A stretch of DNA of 64,000 nucleotides from Micromonospora sp. HM5-17 (lineage in GTDB: Bacteria; Actinomycetota; Actinomycetes; Mycobacteriales; Micromonosporaceae): contig NZ_RJWA01000003.1 of assembly GCF_003762835.1 (NCBI RefSeq), positions 558,001 through 622,000 of the forward strand, given 5' to 3'. The notes beneath the pieces are model-generated. The model saw only the letters and a program-made list of their open reading frames with translations, had not been told where the DNA came from and made no database searches. A program made the position numbers and the translations under genes. This document shows positions 42,883-50,889 of the stretch, one piece after another; the first letter of the stretch is position 1, and each line of letters begins with the position of its first letter.

Positions 42883-43875
42883 CTACTTCGCCGGGTCGAC
42901 CTGGAAGGTGCTGGCGAGGTCGTCGAGGACGAAGTGGGCGCCCTGCACCGAGACGGAGGTCATCCAGAGCTCGTCCTTGACCTCGTGCAGGCGGCCGGCC
43001 TGGACGGCGGAGAGCCGCTTCCACAGCGGGTTGGCCTCGAACCGCTGCTTGTACTCCTCGCCACCGGAGTACGTGGTGACGAAGATGTGGTCGGCGTCGG
43101 CCAGCTCGATCTGCTCCTCGCTGATCTCGGTGGCGAACTCGTCCTTGTCCTGGGAGGGCGGCCGTCGGAGCCCGGCGTCGGCCAGGATGATGCCGATGAA
43201 CGAGGCGCGCGCCATCAGCCGGGTGGGGCCGTCCACGAACCGGACCACCGAGATGGTCGGGTTGTTGGCCTTCGCGTTGATCTCGTCACCGATCTGCTTG
43301 GCCCGGGCCTCGTACCGGGCGAGTTCCTGCGCGGCCCGGGTCTCCTCGCCGAGGGCCTTGCCGAGCAGGGTGATGTTGTCCTTCCAGATCGGGCCGGTGG
43401 TCTTGACGAAGACGGTCGGGGCGATCGCGGAGAGCTTGTCGTACAGCGCGTCGTGCCGGATGGTCGCCGAGACGATCAGGTCGGGGCGGAGTGAGGCGAT
43501 CAGCTCCAGGTTCGGGTTGTCGAGCGGGCCGATGTCCTTGGTGTCCTTGACCGCGTCGCCCAGGTAGTCCGGGAACGTCTTCAGGTTTCGGTAGCTGGCG
43601 ATGCCGCCCACCAGCGGCCGGCCGAGCAGCACGACCGCCTCCACCAGGCTGTTGTCCAGCGCCACGATCCGCTGTGGCTTGGCCTTGATCTCGGTGCTGC
43701 CCTTGTCGTGGACGATGGTGCGCGGCCAGCCGGCCGCTGTCCCGACCTCGCCGCCGCGGGAGTCCCCGGCCGGGTTCGACGTGCCGCAGGCGGAGGCCCC
43801 GACGACCAGGGCCAGCCCGGTGAGGCCGGCCGCGAGCCGGAGGGCCAGGCCGCGGCCGCGGGCGAATCGAGACAT
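42883..43875 (-). CDS. Ferric-siderophore substrate-binding lipoprotein
   Basis: A 330-aa FecB/FepB-type binding protein. Signal peptide with lipobox GASAC (Cys near residue 30); class III binding-protein fold with IVHDKGSTEIKAKPQRIVAL, LRPDLIVSATIRHDALYDKL and a long rigid helix. It binds the iron-loaded siderophore at the outer membrane face. Two iron boxes lie directly upstream (43896-43941). The biosynthetic genes follow in the same direction after 223 bp, so they may share its iron-regulated transcript. Confidence 0.92.
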   Translation of the reverse strand: MSRFARGRGLALRLAAGLTGLALVVGASACGTSNPAGDSRGGEVGTAAGWPRTIVHDKGSTEIKAKPQRIVALDNSLVEAVVLLGRPLVGGIASYRNLKTFPDYLGDAVKDTKDIGPLDNPNLELIASLRPDLIVSATIRHDALYDKLSAIAPTVFVKTTGPIWKDNITLLGKALGEETRAAQELARYEARAKQIGDEINAKANNPTISVVRFVDGPTRLMARASFIGIILADAGLRRPPSQDKDEFATEISEEQIELADADHIFVTTYSGGEEYKQRFEANPLWKRLSAVQAGRLHEVKDELWMTSVSVQGAHFVLDDLASTFQVDPAK

Positions 43876-43895
43876 GTGGGTTCCTCGCTTCTGGG

Positions 43896-43914
43896 TAAGG
43901 TAAGGCTGTCCTAC
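43896..43914 (-). promoter_or_regulatory. IdeR/DmdR iron box 1
   Basis: TAAGGTAAGGCTGTCCTAC matches the consensus TTAGGTTAGGCTAACCTAA at 14 of 19 positions by eye. It lies 20 bp upstream of the binding-protein start. Confidence 0.7.
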
Positions 43915-43922
43915 TTCGCAGG

Positions 43923-43941
43923 TTAGGGTAGCCTTACTTCC
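43923..43941 (-). promoter_or_regulatory. IdeR/DmdR iron box 2
   Basis: TTAGGGTAGCCTTACTTCC matches the iron-box consensus at about 13-14 of 19 positions. Its centre is 27 bp from that of box 1, and it overlaps the last codons of the ATPase gene. Confidence 0.65.
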
Positions 43942-44752
43942 CCGCCGAGGGAAACCCGGCCCCACCGCGGCGCGGCCGTCCCTCGGGCACGACGATCGGC
44001 GTCCCGGCCACCGGGCAGGTGATGATCCGGCACTCCAGGCCGAACACCTCGCGTACCAGCTCCGGGGTCACCACCTCGGTCGGCGGTCCCGCCGCGATCA
44101 CGGTGCCGGCCCGCATCGCCACCAGGTGGTCGGCGTACCGGCACGCCTGGTTCAGGTCGTGCAGCACCATCACCACCGTCGTCCCGTTCCGCTCGTTCAG
44201 CTCGGCGACCAGTTCCAGGACGTCGACCTGAAAGGCCAGGTCCAGATAGGTCGTCGGCTCGTCGAGCAGCAGGACCGGGGTCTCCTGCGCCAGCGCCAGG
44301 GCGATCCAGACCCGCTGCCGCTGACCGCCGGAGAGCTCGTCGAGATTCCGGTCGGCCAGTTCGGCGGTGCCGGTGGCGGCCAGGGCCCGCTCCACGATCT
44401 CCTCGTCGGCCCGGGACCACTGCCGCCACCAGCGCTGGTGCGGCGTACGGCCCCGCGCCACCAGGTCGCGCACCGTGATGCCGTCCGGGGCGATCGGAGA
44501 CTGTGGCAGCAGCGCGAGCCGCCGGGCCAGTTCCCGGTGCGAGAAGCCGGTGATCGGCGCGTCACCGAGGTAGACCGCGCCGGCCGTCGGCGTGAGCAGC
44601 CGGGCCAACGCCCGCAACGCCGTCGACTTCCCGCACGCGTTCGGCCCCACCAGGACGCTGACCTTTCCCGCGGGCAGCGCGATGTCGAACCCCTCGGCCA
44701 CCACCCGGTCGCCGTAGGACAGCCGGAGCCCCTCCCCGAGCAGCGCGGTCAT
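43934..44752 (-). CDS. Ferric-siderophore ABC transporter ATP-binding protein (FecE/FepC-like)
   Basis: 272 aa. Walker A GPNACGKSTALRAL near residue 37, Q-loop LLPQSPIAPDGITV, signature LSGGQRQRVWIALAL, Walker B VLLLDEPTTYLDLA and switch His in VLHDLNQACRYADH, all typical of iron-chelate importers. ATG 44752. It lies between the permease pair and the binding-protein gene. Third transport gene of an iron-regulated run beginning at 47006. Confidence 0.93.
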   Translation of the reverse strand: MTALLGEGLRLSYGDRVVAEGFDIALPAGKVSVLVGPNACGKSTALRALARLLTPTAGAVYLGDAPITGFSHRELARRLALLPQSPIAPDGITVRDLVARGRTPHQRWWRQWSRADEEIVERALAATGTAELADRNLDELSGGQRQRVWIALALAQETPVLLLDEPTTYLDLAFQVDVLELVAELNERNGTTVVMVLHDLNQACRYADHLVAMRAGTVIAAGPPTEVVTPELVREVFGLECRIITCPVAGTPIVVPEGRPRRGGAGFPSAGK

Positions 44753-44814
44753 CCCATCCTCCCACCGTACGTCGGGGTCGTCGCGCCGCCCGGCGCACCG
44801 ACCCCGGTCGACAC

Positions 44815-45933
44815 TCAGCCCGCCCGGCCAACCCGGTTCGCGCGGACCAACAGCCACATCAGGTACGGCGCCCCGACCACCCCGGTCACCACCCCGACCG
44901 GCAGTTCGATCGGCGCGAGCAGCAGCCGGGCCGCCAGGTCGGCGAGGAGCAGCAGAGCCGCTCCGACCGCCCCGCTGGTCAGCAGCGGCAGGTTCGCGGT
45001 GCCGGTGAGCCGGCGGGCGACCTGCGGCGCGGCCAACGCGACGAACCCGATCGGACCGGCCGCCGCGGTGGCCACCGCCGCCAGGACGACCGAGGCGAGC
45101 AGCAACAGCATCCGGGCCCGGTCCACCGGCAGCCCGAGCGCCCGGGCCGTGTCGTCGCCGTACTGGAGCAACTGGTACGGCCGGATCAGCGCCAACACCA
45201 GCGGGACGCAGCAGAGCAGGGCCAGCCCCATCCACCAGGCGTGCTCGAATCCGCGCCCGTTCAGGCTGCCGGTCAGCCAGACCATCGCCCGGGACGCCTC
45301 GTTGATGTCGGCACGGGCCAGCAGCCAACTGGTCAGCGCGGTGAGCGCCCCCTGCACGCCGATCCCGACCAGCACGAATCGGAAGCCGGTGATCGTACCG
45401 TCGCGGAACGCCATCCCGTAGCAGACCGCCGCCGCGACGAGCGCGCCGGCCAGGGCACCGAACGGCACCGTCGGGTACGAGCCCGCCCCCGCCGCGGTCG
45501 CCCCGCCGATCAGCATCGCGGCCACGCCGCCGGTGCTCGCCCCCGCCGAGATGCCGATCAGGTCGGGGCTGGCGAGCGGATTGCGGGTCACCGCCTGCAT
45601 CAACGCCCCGGCGAGCCCGAACGCGACACCGACCAGCAGGGCGGTGAGGGCCCGGGGCAGCCGCAGTTCGCGGACGATCAGCGTGGCGTCCGCCCCACCG
45701 GTCCCGGTGAGGGCCCGGACGACGTCGTCGACGGGGATCGCGAACTGGCCGATCGAGACCGAGGCGACCAGCGCGGCGGTGGCGAGGCCGAGGACGGCCG
45801 CGAAGACGCCGAGCGCCCGGGGTCGGACCAGCCCGCCGAACGGCGGAAGTTCCCACCCGTACCGGCGAACCCGGCGTGCCGGGGCCGGGGTGGCGAGCCG
45901 GTCCGGCGCCGGACGTACCGTGTGGACGCTCAT
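44815..45933 (-). CDS. FecCD family iron-siderophore permease (second)
   Basis: A 372-aa permease with nine to ten transmembrane helices. FecCD hallmarks: RELRLPRALTALLVGVAFGL, AGALMQAVTRNPLASPDLIG, and the C-terminal GFVALAAPQVARRLTGTANL. ATG 45933 overlaps the first permease by 4 bp. It forms the heterodimeric channel with that protein. Confidence 0.93.
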   Translation of the reverse strand: MSVHTVRPAPDRLATPAPARRVRRYGWELPPFGGLVRPRALGVFAAVLGLATAALVASVSIGQFAIPVDDVVRALTGTGGADATLIVRELRLPRALTALLVGVAFGLAGALMQAVTRNPLASPDLIGISAGASTGGVAAMLIGGATAAGAGSYPTVPFGALAGALVAAAVCYGMAFRDGTITGFRFVLVGIGVQGALTALTSWLLARADINEASRAMVWLTGSLNGRGFEHAWWMGLALLCCVPLVLALIRPYQLLQYGDDTARALGLPVDRARMLLLLASVVLAAVATAAAGPIGFVALAAPQVARRLTGTANLPLLTSGAVGAALLLLADLAARLLLAPIELPVGVVTGVVGAPYLMWLLVRANRVGRAG

Positions 45934-47006
45934 CGGGGCCGCTCCCGGAACCGGCCGCGCTTGACCAGCGTGATGAGGAAGGGCGCCCCGATCATCGCGG
46001 TCACCACGCCGGCCTGCACCTCGCCGGGATGGTCGAGCAGCCGGCCGAGGGTGTCGGCGCCGAGCAGCAGGGCCGCGCCGGCCAGGCCGGAGCCGGGGAG
46101 CAGCCAGCGCAGGTCCGGACCGGTGAAGGACCGCACCAGGTGCGGGACGACCAGCCCGACGAAGGTCACCGGCCCGGCGGCGGCCACCGCCGCGCCGGTC
46201 AGCACGATGACCGCGACGGCACCGAGGAGCCGGGTGGTGCCGACCCGTACCCCGAGGGAACCGGCGAGGTCGTCGCCGAGGGCGAGGGCGTTCAGCCGCG
46301 GGGTGAGGACAGCGGTGAGGAGCAGCCCGGCCAGCACGAACGGGCTGAGCTGGCCGGCGAGCGCGCCATCGCGGCCGGCGAGCGAGCCGACCGCCCAGAA
46401 CCGGTACTGGTCGAGGGTGCGGATGTCGAGGAGCACCAGCGCCTGGGTGAGGCTCATCAGCAGGGCCGTCACCGCGGCGCCGGCGAGGGCGAGGCTGACC
46501 GGTGACGCCCCGCCGCTGCGGGCCGAGGCCCGGGCCGCGCCGCCGACCAGGTAGACGAGGACGCCGGCCAGCGTGGCGCCGAGGAAGGCGAACCAGACGT
46601 ACTGGTAGGGCGAGGTCAGGCCGAGCACCCCGATACCGGCGGCGACCGAGACCGCGGCGCCGGCCGAGACGCCGAGCAGCCCGGGATCGCCGAGCGGATT
46701 GCGGGTCAGTTCCTGGGCCAGGGTGCCGGCCACCCCGAGGGCGACCCCGACCAGCAGGCCGAGCAGGGTACGCGGGAAGCGCAGCTCGGCCACGAGCAGC
46801 GCGTCTCCGTCGCGGTCGCCGGTCAGCGCCCGCAGCGCCTCGCCCGGCGGTACGTGCTTGGCGCCGATCAGCACGCTGGCCAGGCAGGCGAGGGCGACCG
46901 CGGCCAGCAGCGCCAGGACAACCGCGGTACGCCTGGCGGTCGGACGCGGGGTCGAGCCGGCCGGAGCCCGGCCCGGCGGCGCGGTCTGCGAGGTGGTTAG
47001 GGGCAC
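45930..47006 (-). CDS. FecCD family iron-siderophore permease (first)
   Basis: A 358-aa permease of the same family: AELRFPRTLLGLLVGVALGV, AGTLAQELTRNPLGDPGLLG, TFVGLVVPHLVRSFTGPDLR. It starts at GTG 47006, 6 nt after a TATCTT -10 box inside an iron box, so its mRNA should be leaderless and iron-repressed. First gene of the transporter operon. Confidence 0.93.
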   Translation of the reverse strand: MPLTTSQTAPPGRAPAGSTPRPTARRTAVVLALLAAVALACLASVLIGAKHVPPGEALRALTGDRDGDALLVAELRFPRTLLGLLVGVALGVAGTLAQELTRNPLGDPGLLGVSAGAAVSVAAGIGVLGLTSPYQYVWFAFLGATLAGVLVYLVGGAARASARSGGASPVSLALAGAAVTALLMSLTQALVLLDIRTLDQYRFWAVGSLAGRDGALAGQLSPFVLAGLLLTAVLTPRLNALALGDDLAGSLGVRVGTTRLLGAVAVIVLTGAAVAAAGPVTFVGLVVPHLVRSFTGPDLRWLLPGSGLAGAALLLGADTLGRLLDHPGEVQAGVVTAMIGAPFLITLVKRGRFRERPR

Positions 47007-47011
47007 CTAAG

Positions 47012-47030
47012 TAAGATAAGCCCCACCTAA
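47012..47030 (-). promoter_or_regulatory. IdeR/DmdR iron box 3 overlapping a leaderless -10
   Basis: Minus-strand TTAGGTGGGGCTTATCTTA matches the iron-box consensus at 14 of 19 positions. The -10 TATCTT (47018-47013) lies inside it and ends 6 nt before GTG 47006, so a bound repressor would cover the promoter. Confidence 0.72.
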
Positions 47031-47281
47031 CCAGCCCCTTCGGCCGCGGTGACCTGCGCCGACGACCGTGCTCTCTGCCGCCCGCCGTTCGTCGGGATCG
47101 TCGGCTTTCCGCCCGCTGGTGCCCGGCTCACCGACTTCCCGGTCGGGGCCGTACCGGTTTCCCGGCGGCGGGACCGGTCGAGGCCTCGCGGTCGGGTGTC
47201 GGCGGCATAACCGGTACTGCGTCGGGTAGCCAGCGCCGTCGGTGGTTTCACCGAACGACGCGGAGAGCTGAGGGGCTTGTG

Positions 47282-47953
47282 ATGACGCAGAGTGCAAGCA
47301 CCGGCGCGACCGGCGACGGGCACGGGTCGAAAACCCAGGTTGCCCGGCAGGGTGCCGCCGAGACCGGCCAGCGGATCTCCCAGGCGGGCAGCGGGTTGGC
47401 CCACAGCGCGGCCGACCGGGGTCGGGGCATCGCCAGGGAGGCCGGTCAGCAGGCGCAGAACCTGATGGGCCAGGCCGCGGCCCAACTGAGGGAACAGGCC
47501 GGCGCGCAACAACAGCGCGCGGCCGACGGACTGCGGAGCCTGGGCGACCAGTTGCGGGCGATGTCCGACCGCACCGACCAACCGGGCCTCGCCACGGATC
47601 TGGTACGCCAGGCGGCCGACCGGGTACAGCAGGCGGCGCAGTGGCTGGACCAGCGGGAACCCGGCATGGTGCTGGAGGAGGTACGCGAGTACGCCCGACG
47701 CCGGCCCGGCATCTTCCTGGCCGGGGCGGCGCTGGCCGGCGTCATCGCCGGTCGGCTCACGCGCAGCGGGGGCGGCATGCCGGGCGGTGCGGGAGCCGAG
47801 GGTCACCCCGACGGCATGCGGCAGGCGGCGCCCTCCGGCACACCGCCGACCGGTCAACTGTCCGATGCCGCCCAGCGTCGGCTGGGCGAGATGGAACAGG
47901 TGCGGCCCAGCGAGCCGGTGGGGGACGGTCGCGTGGGCGAGGTGCGGCGATGA
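47282..47953 (+). CDS. Gln/Ala-rich envelope protein with one membrane segment
   Basis: 223 aa from ATG 47282 (GTG 47279 is also possible). Residues 20-110 are Gln/Ala-rich amphipathic helix (AREAGQQAQNLMGQAAAQLR), then EVREYARRRPGIFLAGAALA leads into a single membrane helix near 145-160, and a Gly-rich tail follows. It overlaps the holin-like gene by 4 bp. No defined family; the composition resembles stress-linked LEA/apolipoprotein-like proteins. First of three genes that probably modify the envelope under stress (inference). Confidence 0.65.
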   Translation: MTQSASTGATGDGHGSKTQVARQGAAETGQRISQAGSGLAHSAADRGRGIAREAGQQAQNLMGQAAAQLREQAGAQQQRAADGLRSLGDQLRAMSDRTDQPGLATDLVRQAADRVQQAAQWLDQREPGMVLEEVREYARRRPGIFLAGAALAGVIAGRLTRSGGGMPGGAGAEGHPDGMRQAAPSGTPPTGQLSDAAQRRLGEMEQVRPSEPVGDGRVGEVRR

Positions 47954-48450
47954 GTGCGTCGGACGGTCGGGGCCCCGGTCGGGAGTGGGAGTCGGCGTCG
48001 ACCTCGACCCGGGAGCGGGAGTCGATCCGGACGCCGTTTCGGGAGCGCGACCTGTCGCAGGCCTCGATCGGTGAACTGATCACCTCGATCACCCGTGACA
48101 CCTCGACCCTGGTCCGTCAGGAGATCCAGCTGGCCAAGGCGGAGCTGCGCCAGGAGATGCGGACGGCGGCCAGGGTCGCCGGCATGTTCGGCGGGGCCGC
48201 CCTGGGTGGGCTGATGGTGCTGCTGTTCCTGTCGTACGCCGCGTGGTGGGGTCTGGAGAACGTGCTCGACGAGGGTCTGTCCGCTCTGGTCGTCGCGGTG
48301 GCCTGGGCGCTGATCGCCGCCCTGCTGGTCTCGGTGGCCCGCCGCCAGGCGAAGAGGCTGCGTCCCCTGCCACAGACGACCGAGTCCGTACGGCGGACAC
48401 CGGCCGCCGTCCGGGGCCGGGTACATCGGGAATCGGGGGGAGAACGATGA
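47950..48450 (+). CDS. Phage-holin-family (DUF1469-like) membrane protein
   Basis: 166 aa. IGELITSITRDTSTLVRQEI, then QLAKAELRQEMRTAARVAGM is the conserved amphipathic stretch of the actinobacterial holin superfamily 3-6 (PF07332-like). Two transmembrane helices follow (about 78-98 and 108-128) and then an Arg-rich tail. Despite the name, the context is chromosomal and not phage. ATG 47950 and the stop at 48450 overlap both neighbours by 4 bp. Confidence 0.82.
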   Translation: MSASDGRGPGREWESASTSTRERESIRTPFRERDLSQASIGELITSITRDTSTLVRQEIQLAKAELRQEMRTAARVAGMFGGAALGGLMVLLFLSYAAWWGLENVLDEGLSALVVAVAWALIAALLVSVARRQAKRLRPLPQTTESVRRTPAAVRGRVHRESGGER

Positions 48451-49154
48451 GTACCGAGCCGAGTCGGATCCGGGCTGAGATCGAGCGCACCCAGGACGAC
48501 CTGGGCGACAACGTGAACGCCCTGACCGAGCGGGTGCACCCGCGCAGCGTCGCGCGGCGGCAGGGCGGCCGGATCCGGGACATCTGGCAGCGGATCCGGG
48601 AGCGGGTGATGGGGAGCGCGCAGCAGGCCCGTCACACCGTGATGGGCACCGCCCAGCACGCCCGGGAGGGCGCGATGGGGGGCACACAGCAGGCTCGGGA
48701 GGGGCTCCAGCACGCCGGGGGTGGCATACGGCACGCCCGGGAGGCCTCCCAGGCGCGACTCTCCGCGGCCTCCTCCATGGCGGGCGAGCGGATCCACGCG
48801 GTGGGCCAGGGCGCCCGCCAGCAGACGGAGGGGCACCCCCTCGCCGCCGGCCTGGTGGCGTTCGGGCTCGGCGTCCTCGTCTCGGCCCTGGTGCCGCCCA
48901 GCCCGCCGGAACGCCGGGCGGTGGGGCAGCTACGGAACCGGATGTCCGAGCACGCCGACCAGATCAAACAGCAGGCGTCCGGGGTCGCGCAGCAGACCCG
49001 GGAGAACCTGCGCGAACCGGTACAGCAGGCCGCCCAGTCGATCCGGTCGCGGGCGGGCCAGGAGGCGTCCGGGATTCGCGACGAGGCCCGCACCTCCGCC
49101 CAGGATCTGCGCGGGCAGGTGCAGGAGCGGGCGAGCGAGCTGCGCCACCGCTGA
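48447..49154 (+). CDS. DUF3618 domain protein
   Basis: 235 aa. The N-terminal DUF3618 motif reads PSRIRAEIERTQDDLGDNVN followed by ALTERVHPRSVARR. A long Gln/Ala/Arg helix, one membrane segment (about 130-150, LAAGLVAFGLGVLVSAL) and a second Gln-rich helix follow. Repeats such as AQQAR/AQHAR/TQQAREG suggest internal duplication. Commonly encoded after a holin-like protein in actinobacteria; function unknown. Followed by a strong hairpin. Confidence 0.85.
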   Translation: MSTEPSRIRAEIERTQDDLGDNVNALTERVHPRSVARRQGGRIRDIWQRIRERVMGSAQQARHTVMGTAQHAREGAMGGTQQAREGLQHAGGGIRHAREASQARLSAASSMAGERIHAVGQGARQQTEGHPLAAGLVAFGLGVLVSALVPPSPPERRAVGQLRNRMSEHADQIKQQASGVAQQTRENLREPVQQAAQSIRSRAGQEASGIRDEARTSAQDLRGQVQERASELRHR

Positions 49155-49184
49155 GGAGGCGGGGGCTACCGCGCCGAGGACCCG

Positions 49185-49236
49185 CACCGAGGGACCCTGC
49201 CGGTCGCGTCACCGACGGGTACGGGTCCCTCCGGTG
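49185..49236. terminator. Bidirectional hairpin terminator
   Basis: CACCGAGGGACCC (49185-49197) pairs with GGGTCCCTCCGGTG (49223-49236) with one unpaired base, around a 25-nt loop. It lies between the DUF3618 gene (+) and the convergent CBM2-like gene (-). Confidence 0.6.
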
Positions 49237-49256
49237 TCTCGGCGAGCCTCGCCGGA

Positions 49257-50009
49257 TCAGTGGTCCGCGGCTTCCGGCGCGCGCCGGCAGGGCGCCCCGT
49301 TGATGGTGCACGCCGTGGGGGCGGCGTCCAGCAGCGCACCGTCGACGCGGAATCGCACCTGCACCGCGCCACCGGCCGGCACCCGGCGGGTCTTCGCGCT
49401 CGGCACGAAGGTCCAGGTGGCCCCGTCCCGGCTGGTCTCCGCCCCCTCCACCTGGGCGACCGCCTGGGTCCGCCGGGGCAGCGTGATCACCAGGGTCCAG
49501 TCGCTGACCGGACCCCTGCCCGGGTTGCTGATCGTCACCGCGACGGTGTAGTTGAGCAGCGTCACGTTCTCGGTGGCGTAGCTGGCGACCAGGGCGGCCG
49601 GCGAGGCCGGCGGCGGTGCCGTCGGCTCTCGGGTGTCGCGTGGCGGGTCCGTGGTCCGCTTCGGCGTGGGCGGCAGCGGCGACGTGGCGGGGGGCGTCGC
49701 CGCGGCGCCGGCCGGCTCCGGTCCACCGTCGGGGATGGCCTCGGCGGGCGGGCTCGGTGGGGCCGCCACCCCCAGCGGAGCGAGCTGGTCCGGGGCCCGC
49801 AGCAGCGCGACGACGAGGAGGCCGGTGCCGACCAGAACGCCCAGCGCGGTGCCGACGACCACGACGGCGAGGAGGCGCTCGCCGAGTCGGCCCGGCACCA
49901 CCCGGGCCAGCCGCCGGATCGATCCGCGGACGGCCGCCACCGCGGCCAGTAGCAGGTCGAGCAGGGCGACCGGCAGGGTACGCGGCGGACGTTGTCGAAC
50001 TTTCTGCAC
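49257..50009 (-). CDS. Membrane-anchored protein with C-terminal CBM2-like domain
   Basis: 250 aa: an Arg-rich cytoplasmic start, one transmembrane helix (residues 46-69), a Pro/Thr-rich linker (75-140) and a C-terminal beta-sandwich (145-240) resembling CBM2: NYTVAVTISNPGRGPVSDWT, LVITLPRRTQAV, VPAGGAVQVRFRVDG, and CTINGAPC with the usual Cys. GTG 50009 follows GGGAAGG. It lies where the GTPase of a conservon is normally found, 67 bp after the DUF742 gene. It may display a polysaccharide-binding domain outside the membrane. Confidence 0.75.
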   Translation of the reverse strand: MQKVRQRPPRTLPVALLDLLLAAVAAVRGSIRRLARVVPGRLGERLLAVVVVGTALGVLVGTGLLVVALLRAPDQLAPLGVAAPPSPPAEAIPDGGPEPAGAAATPPATSPLPPTPKRTTDPPRDTREPTAPPPASPAALVASYATENVTLLNYTVAVTISNPGRGPVSDWTLVITLPRRTQAVAQVEGAETSRDGATWTFVPSAKTRRVPAGGAVQVRFRVDGALLDAAPTACTINGAPCRRAPEAADH

Positions 50010-50076
50010 TTACCTTCCCTTCACTGCGCGGGTGACGCCGTCGGACGGGGGCGCCGTCGTCCCCCGGGCACGTGGC

Positions 50077-50460
50077 TCAGAGCGCCCGCAGACCGGCGAG
50101 TACGGCCTCCAGCAACTCGTCGGAGGGCGCGTCCATGATCGGCGGGGCGTGGCTCTCGATCAGCCCCAGCTCCAGCAGGTCGCCGAGGAGCACCCGGACG
50201 GTCCCCACCGGCAGGTCCAGTTCGGCCGAGATCTCCGCGACCGAGAGCGGCCGTACACACCGGGCGAGGATCGCGGCCTGCTCGGGGCCGAGGTCCGGCG
50301 GCGGTGTCGCCGACCGTCGTGCCAGCACGAGGGAGATCAGGTCGAAGTCGCCCCGGACCGGCTGGGTACGGCCCCGCGTCACCGCGTACGGCCGCACCAC
50401 CGGCCCGGCGTCCTGGTCGTACCACACGTCCTCCCTGCGGCCGTCCAGACCGGTGTGCAC
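50077..50460 (-). CDS. DUF742 protein (conservon CvnC-like)
   Basis: 127 aa. The family pattern is clear: VVRPYAVTRGRTQP, then FDLISLVLARR, LGPEQAAILARCVRPLSVAE, LDLPVGTVRVLLGDLLELGL and a C-terminal LLEAVLAGLRAL. The helix-turn-helix-like middle suggests a winged-helix fold. In conservons, proteins of this type work with a sensor kinase, a roadblock protein and a small GTPase at the membrane. It lies 6 bp after the roadblock gene. No GTPase follows. Confidence 0.9.
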   Translation of the reverse strand: MHTGLDGRREDVWYDQDAGPVVRPYAVTRGRTQPVRGDFDLISLVLARRSATPPPDLGPEQAAILARCVRPLSVAEISAELDLPVGTVRVLLGDLLELGLIESHAPPIMDAPSDELLEAVLAGLRAL

Positions 50461-50466
50461 GCCGGA

Positions 50467-50889
50467 TCACCCCCCGGCCGGGCCGTCGTCGGCCGGTACG
50501 GGGAAGGTCGGCAGGTGCAGGTTCGCCCGGCAGGCCGCCAGCGCCACCTCGTACGCCATGGCGTCGACCTCGGCGTCGCCGGCGAACCGTACGGCGAGGA
50601 TCGCCCCGCCCCGGGTCGCGGTGACGAAGAGGAACGCCCCGTGCATCTGCACGATCACCTGACGTACGCCGCCCGGGCCGGAGTACCGGGCGGCGGCCAG
50701 GGCCAGCGCCTGCAGCCCGGCGATGATGCTGGAGAGCTGCTCGGCCTCCTCGCGGTCCACCCCATGCGAGACGGCGAGCAGCAGCCCGTCGGGGGAGAGC
50801 GCCACGGCGTGCTGGGCGGCCGAGACACGGTTCACGAACTCGTCGAGTATCTCAACCAGGTTGTCCGTCGTGACCACTGCGTGCGTCAC
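50467..50889 (-). CDS. Roadblock/LC7 domain protein (conservon CvnB-like)
   Basis: 140 aa. LVEILDEFVNRVSAAQHAVA, LSPDGLLLAVSHGVDREEAE, and VRQVIVQMHGAFLFVTATRG are hallmarks of bacterial roadblock/LC7 proteins, which act as GTPase-activating or scaffolding partners of small GTPases. GTG 50889 lies inside the 3' end of the kinase gene (38-bp overlap). Confidence 0.92.
   Translation of the reverse strand: MTHAVVTTDNLVEILDEFVNRVSAAQHAVALSPDGLLLAVSHGVDREEAEQLSSIIAGLQALALAAARYSGPGGVRQVIVQMHGAFLFVTATRGGAILAVRFAGDAEVDAMAYEVALAACRANLHLPTFPVPADDGPAGG

Noticed and set aside
47950-48450. Prophage holin suggesting a phage remnant
   Set aside because: No other phage genes; this holin-like family is a regular chromosomal actinobacterial protein next to DUF3618.
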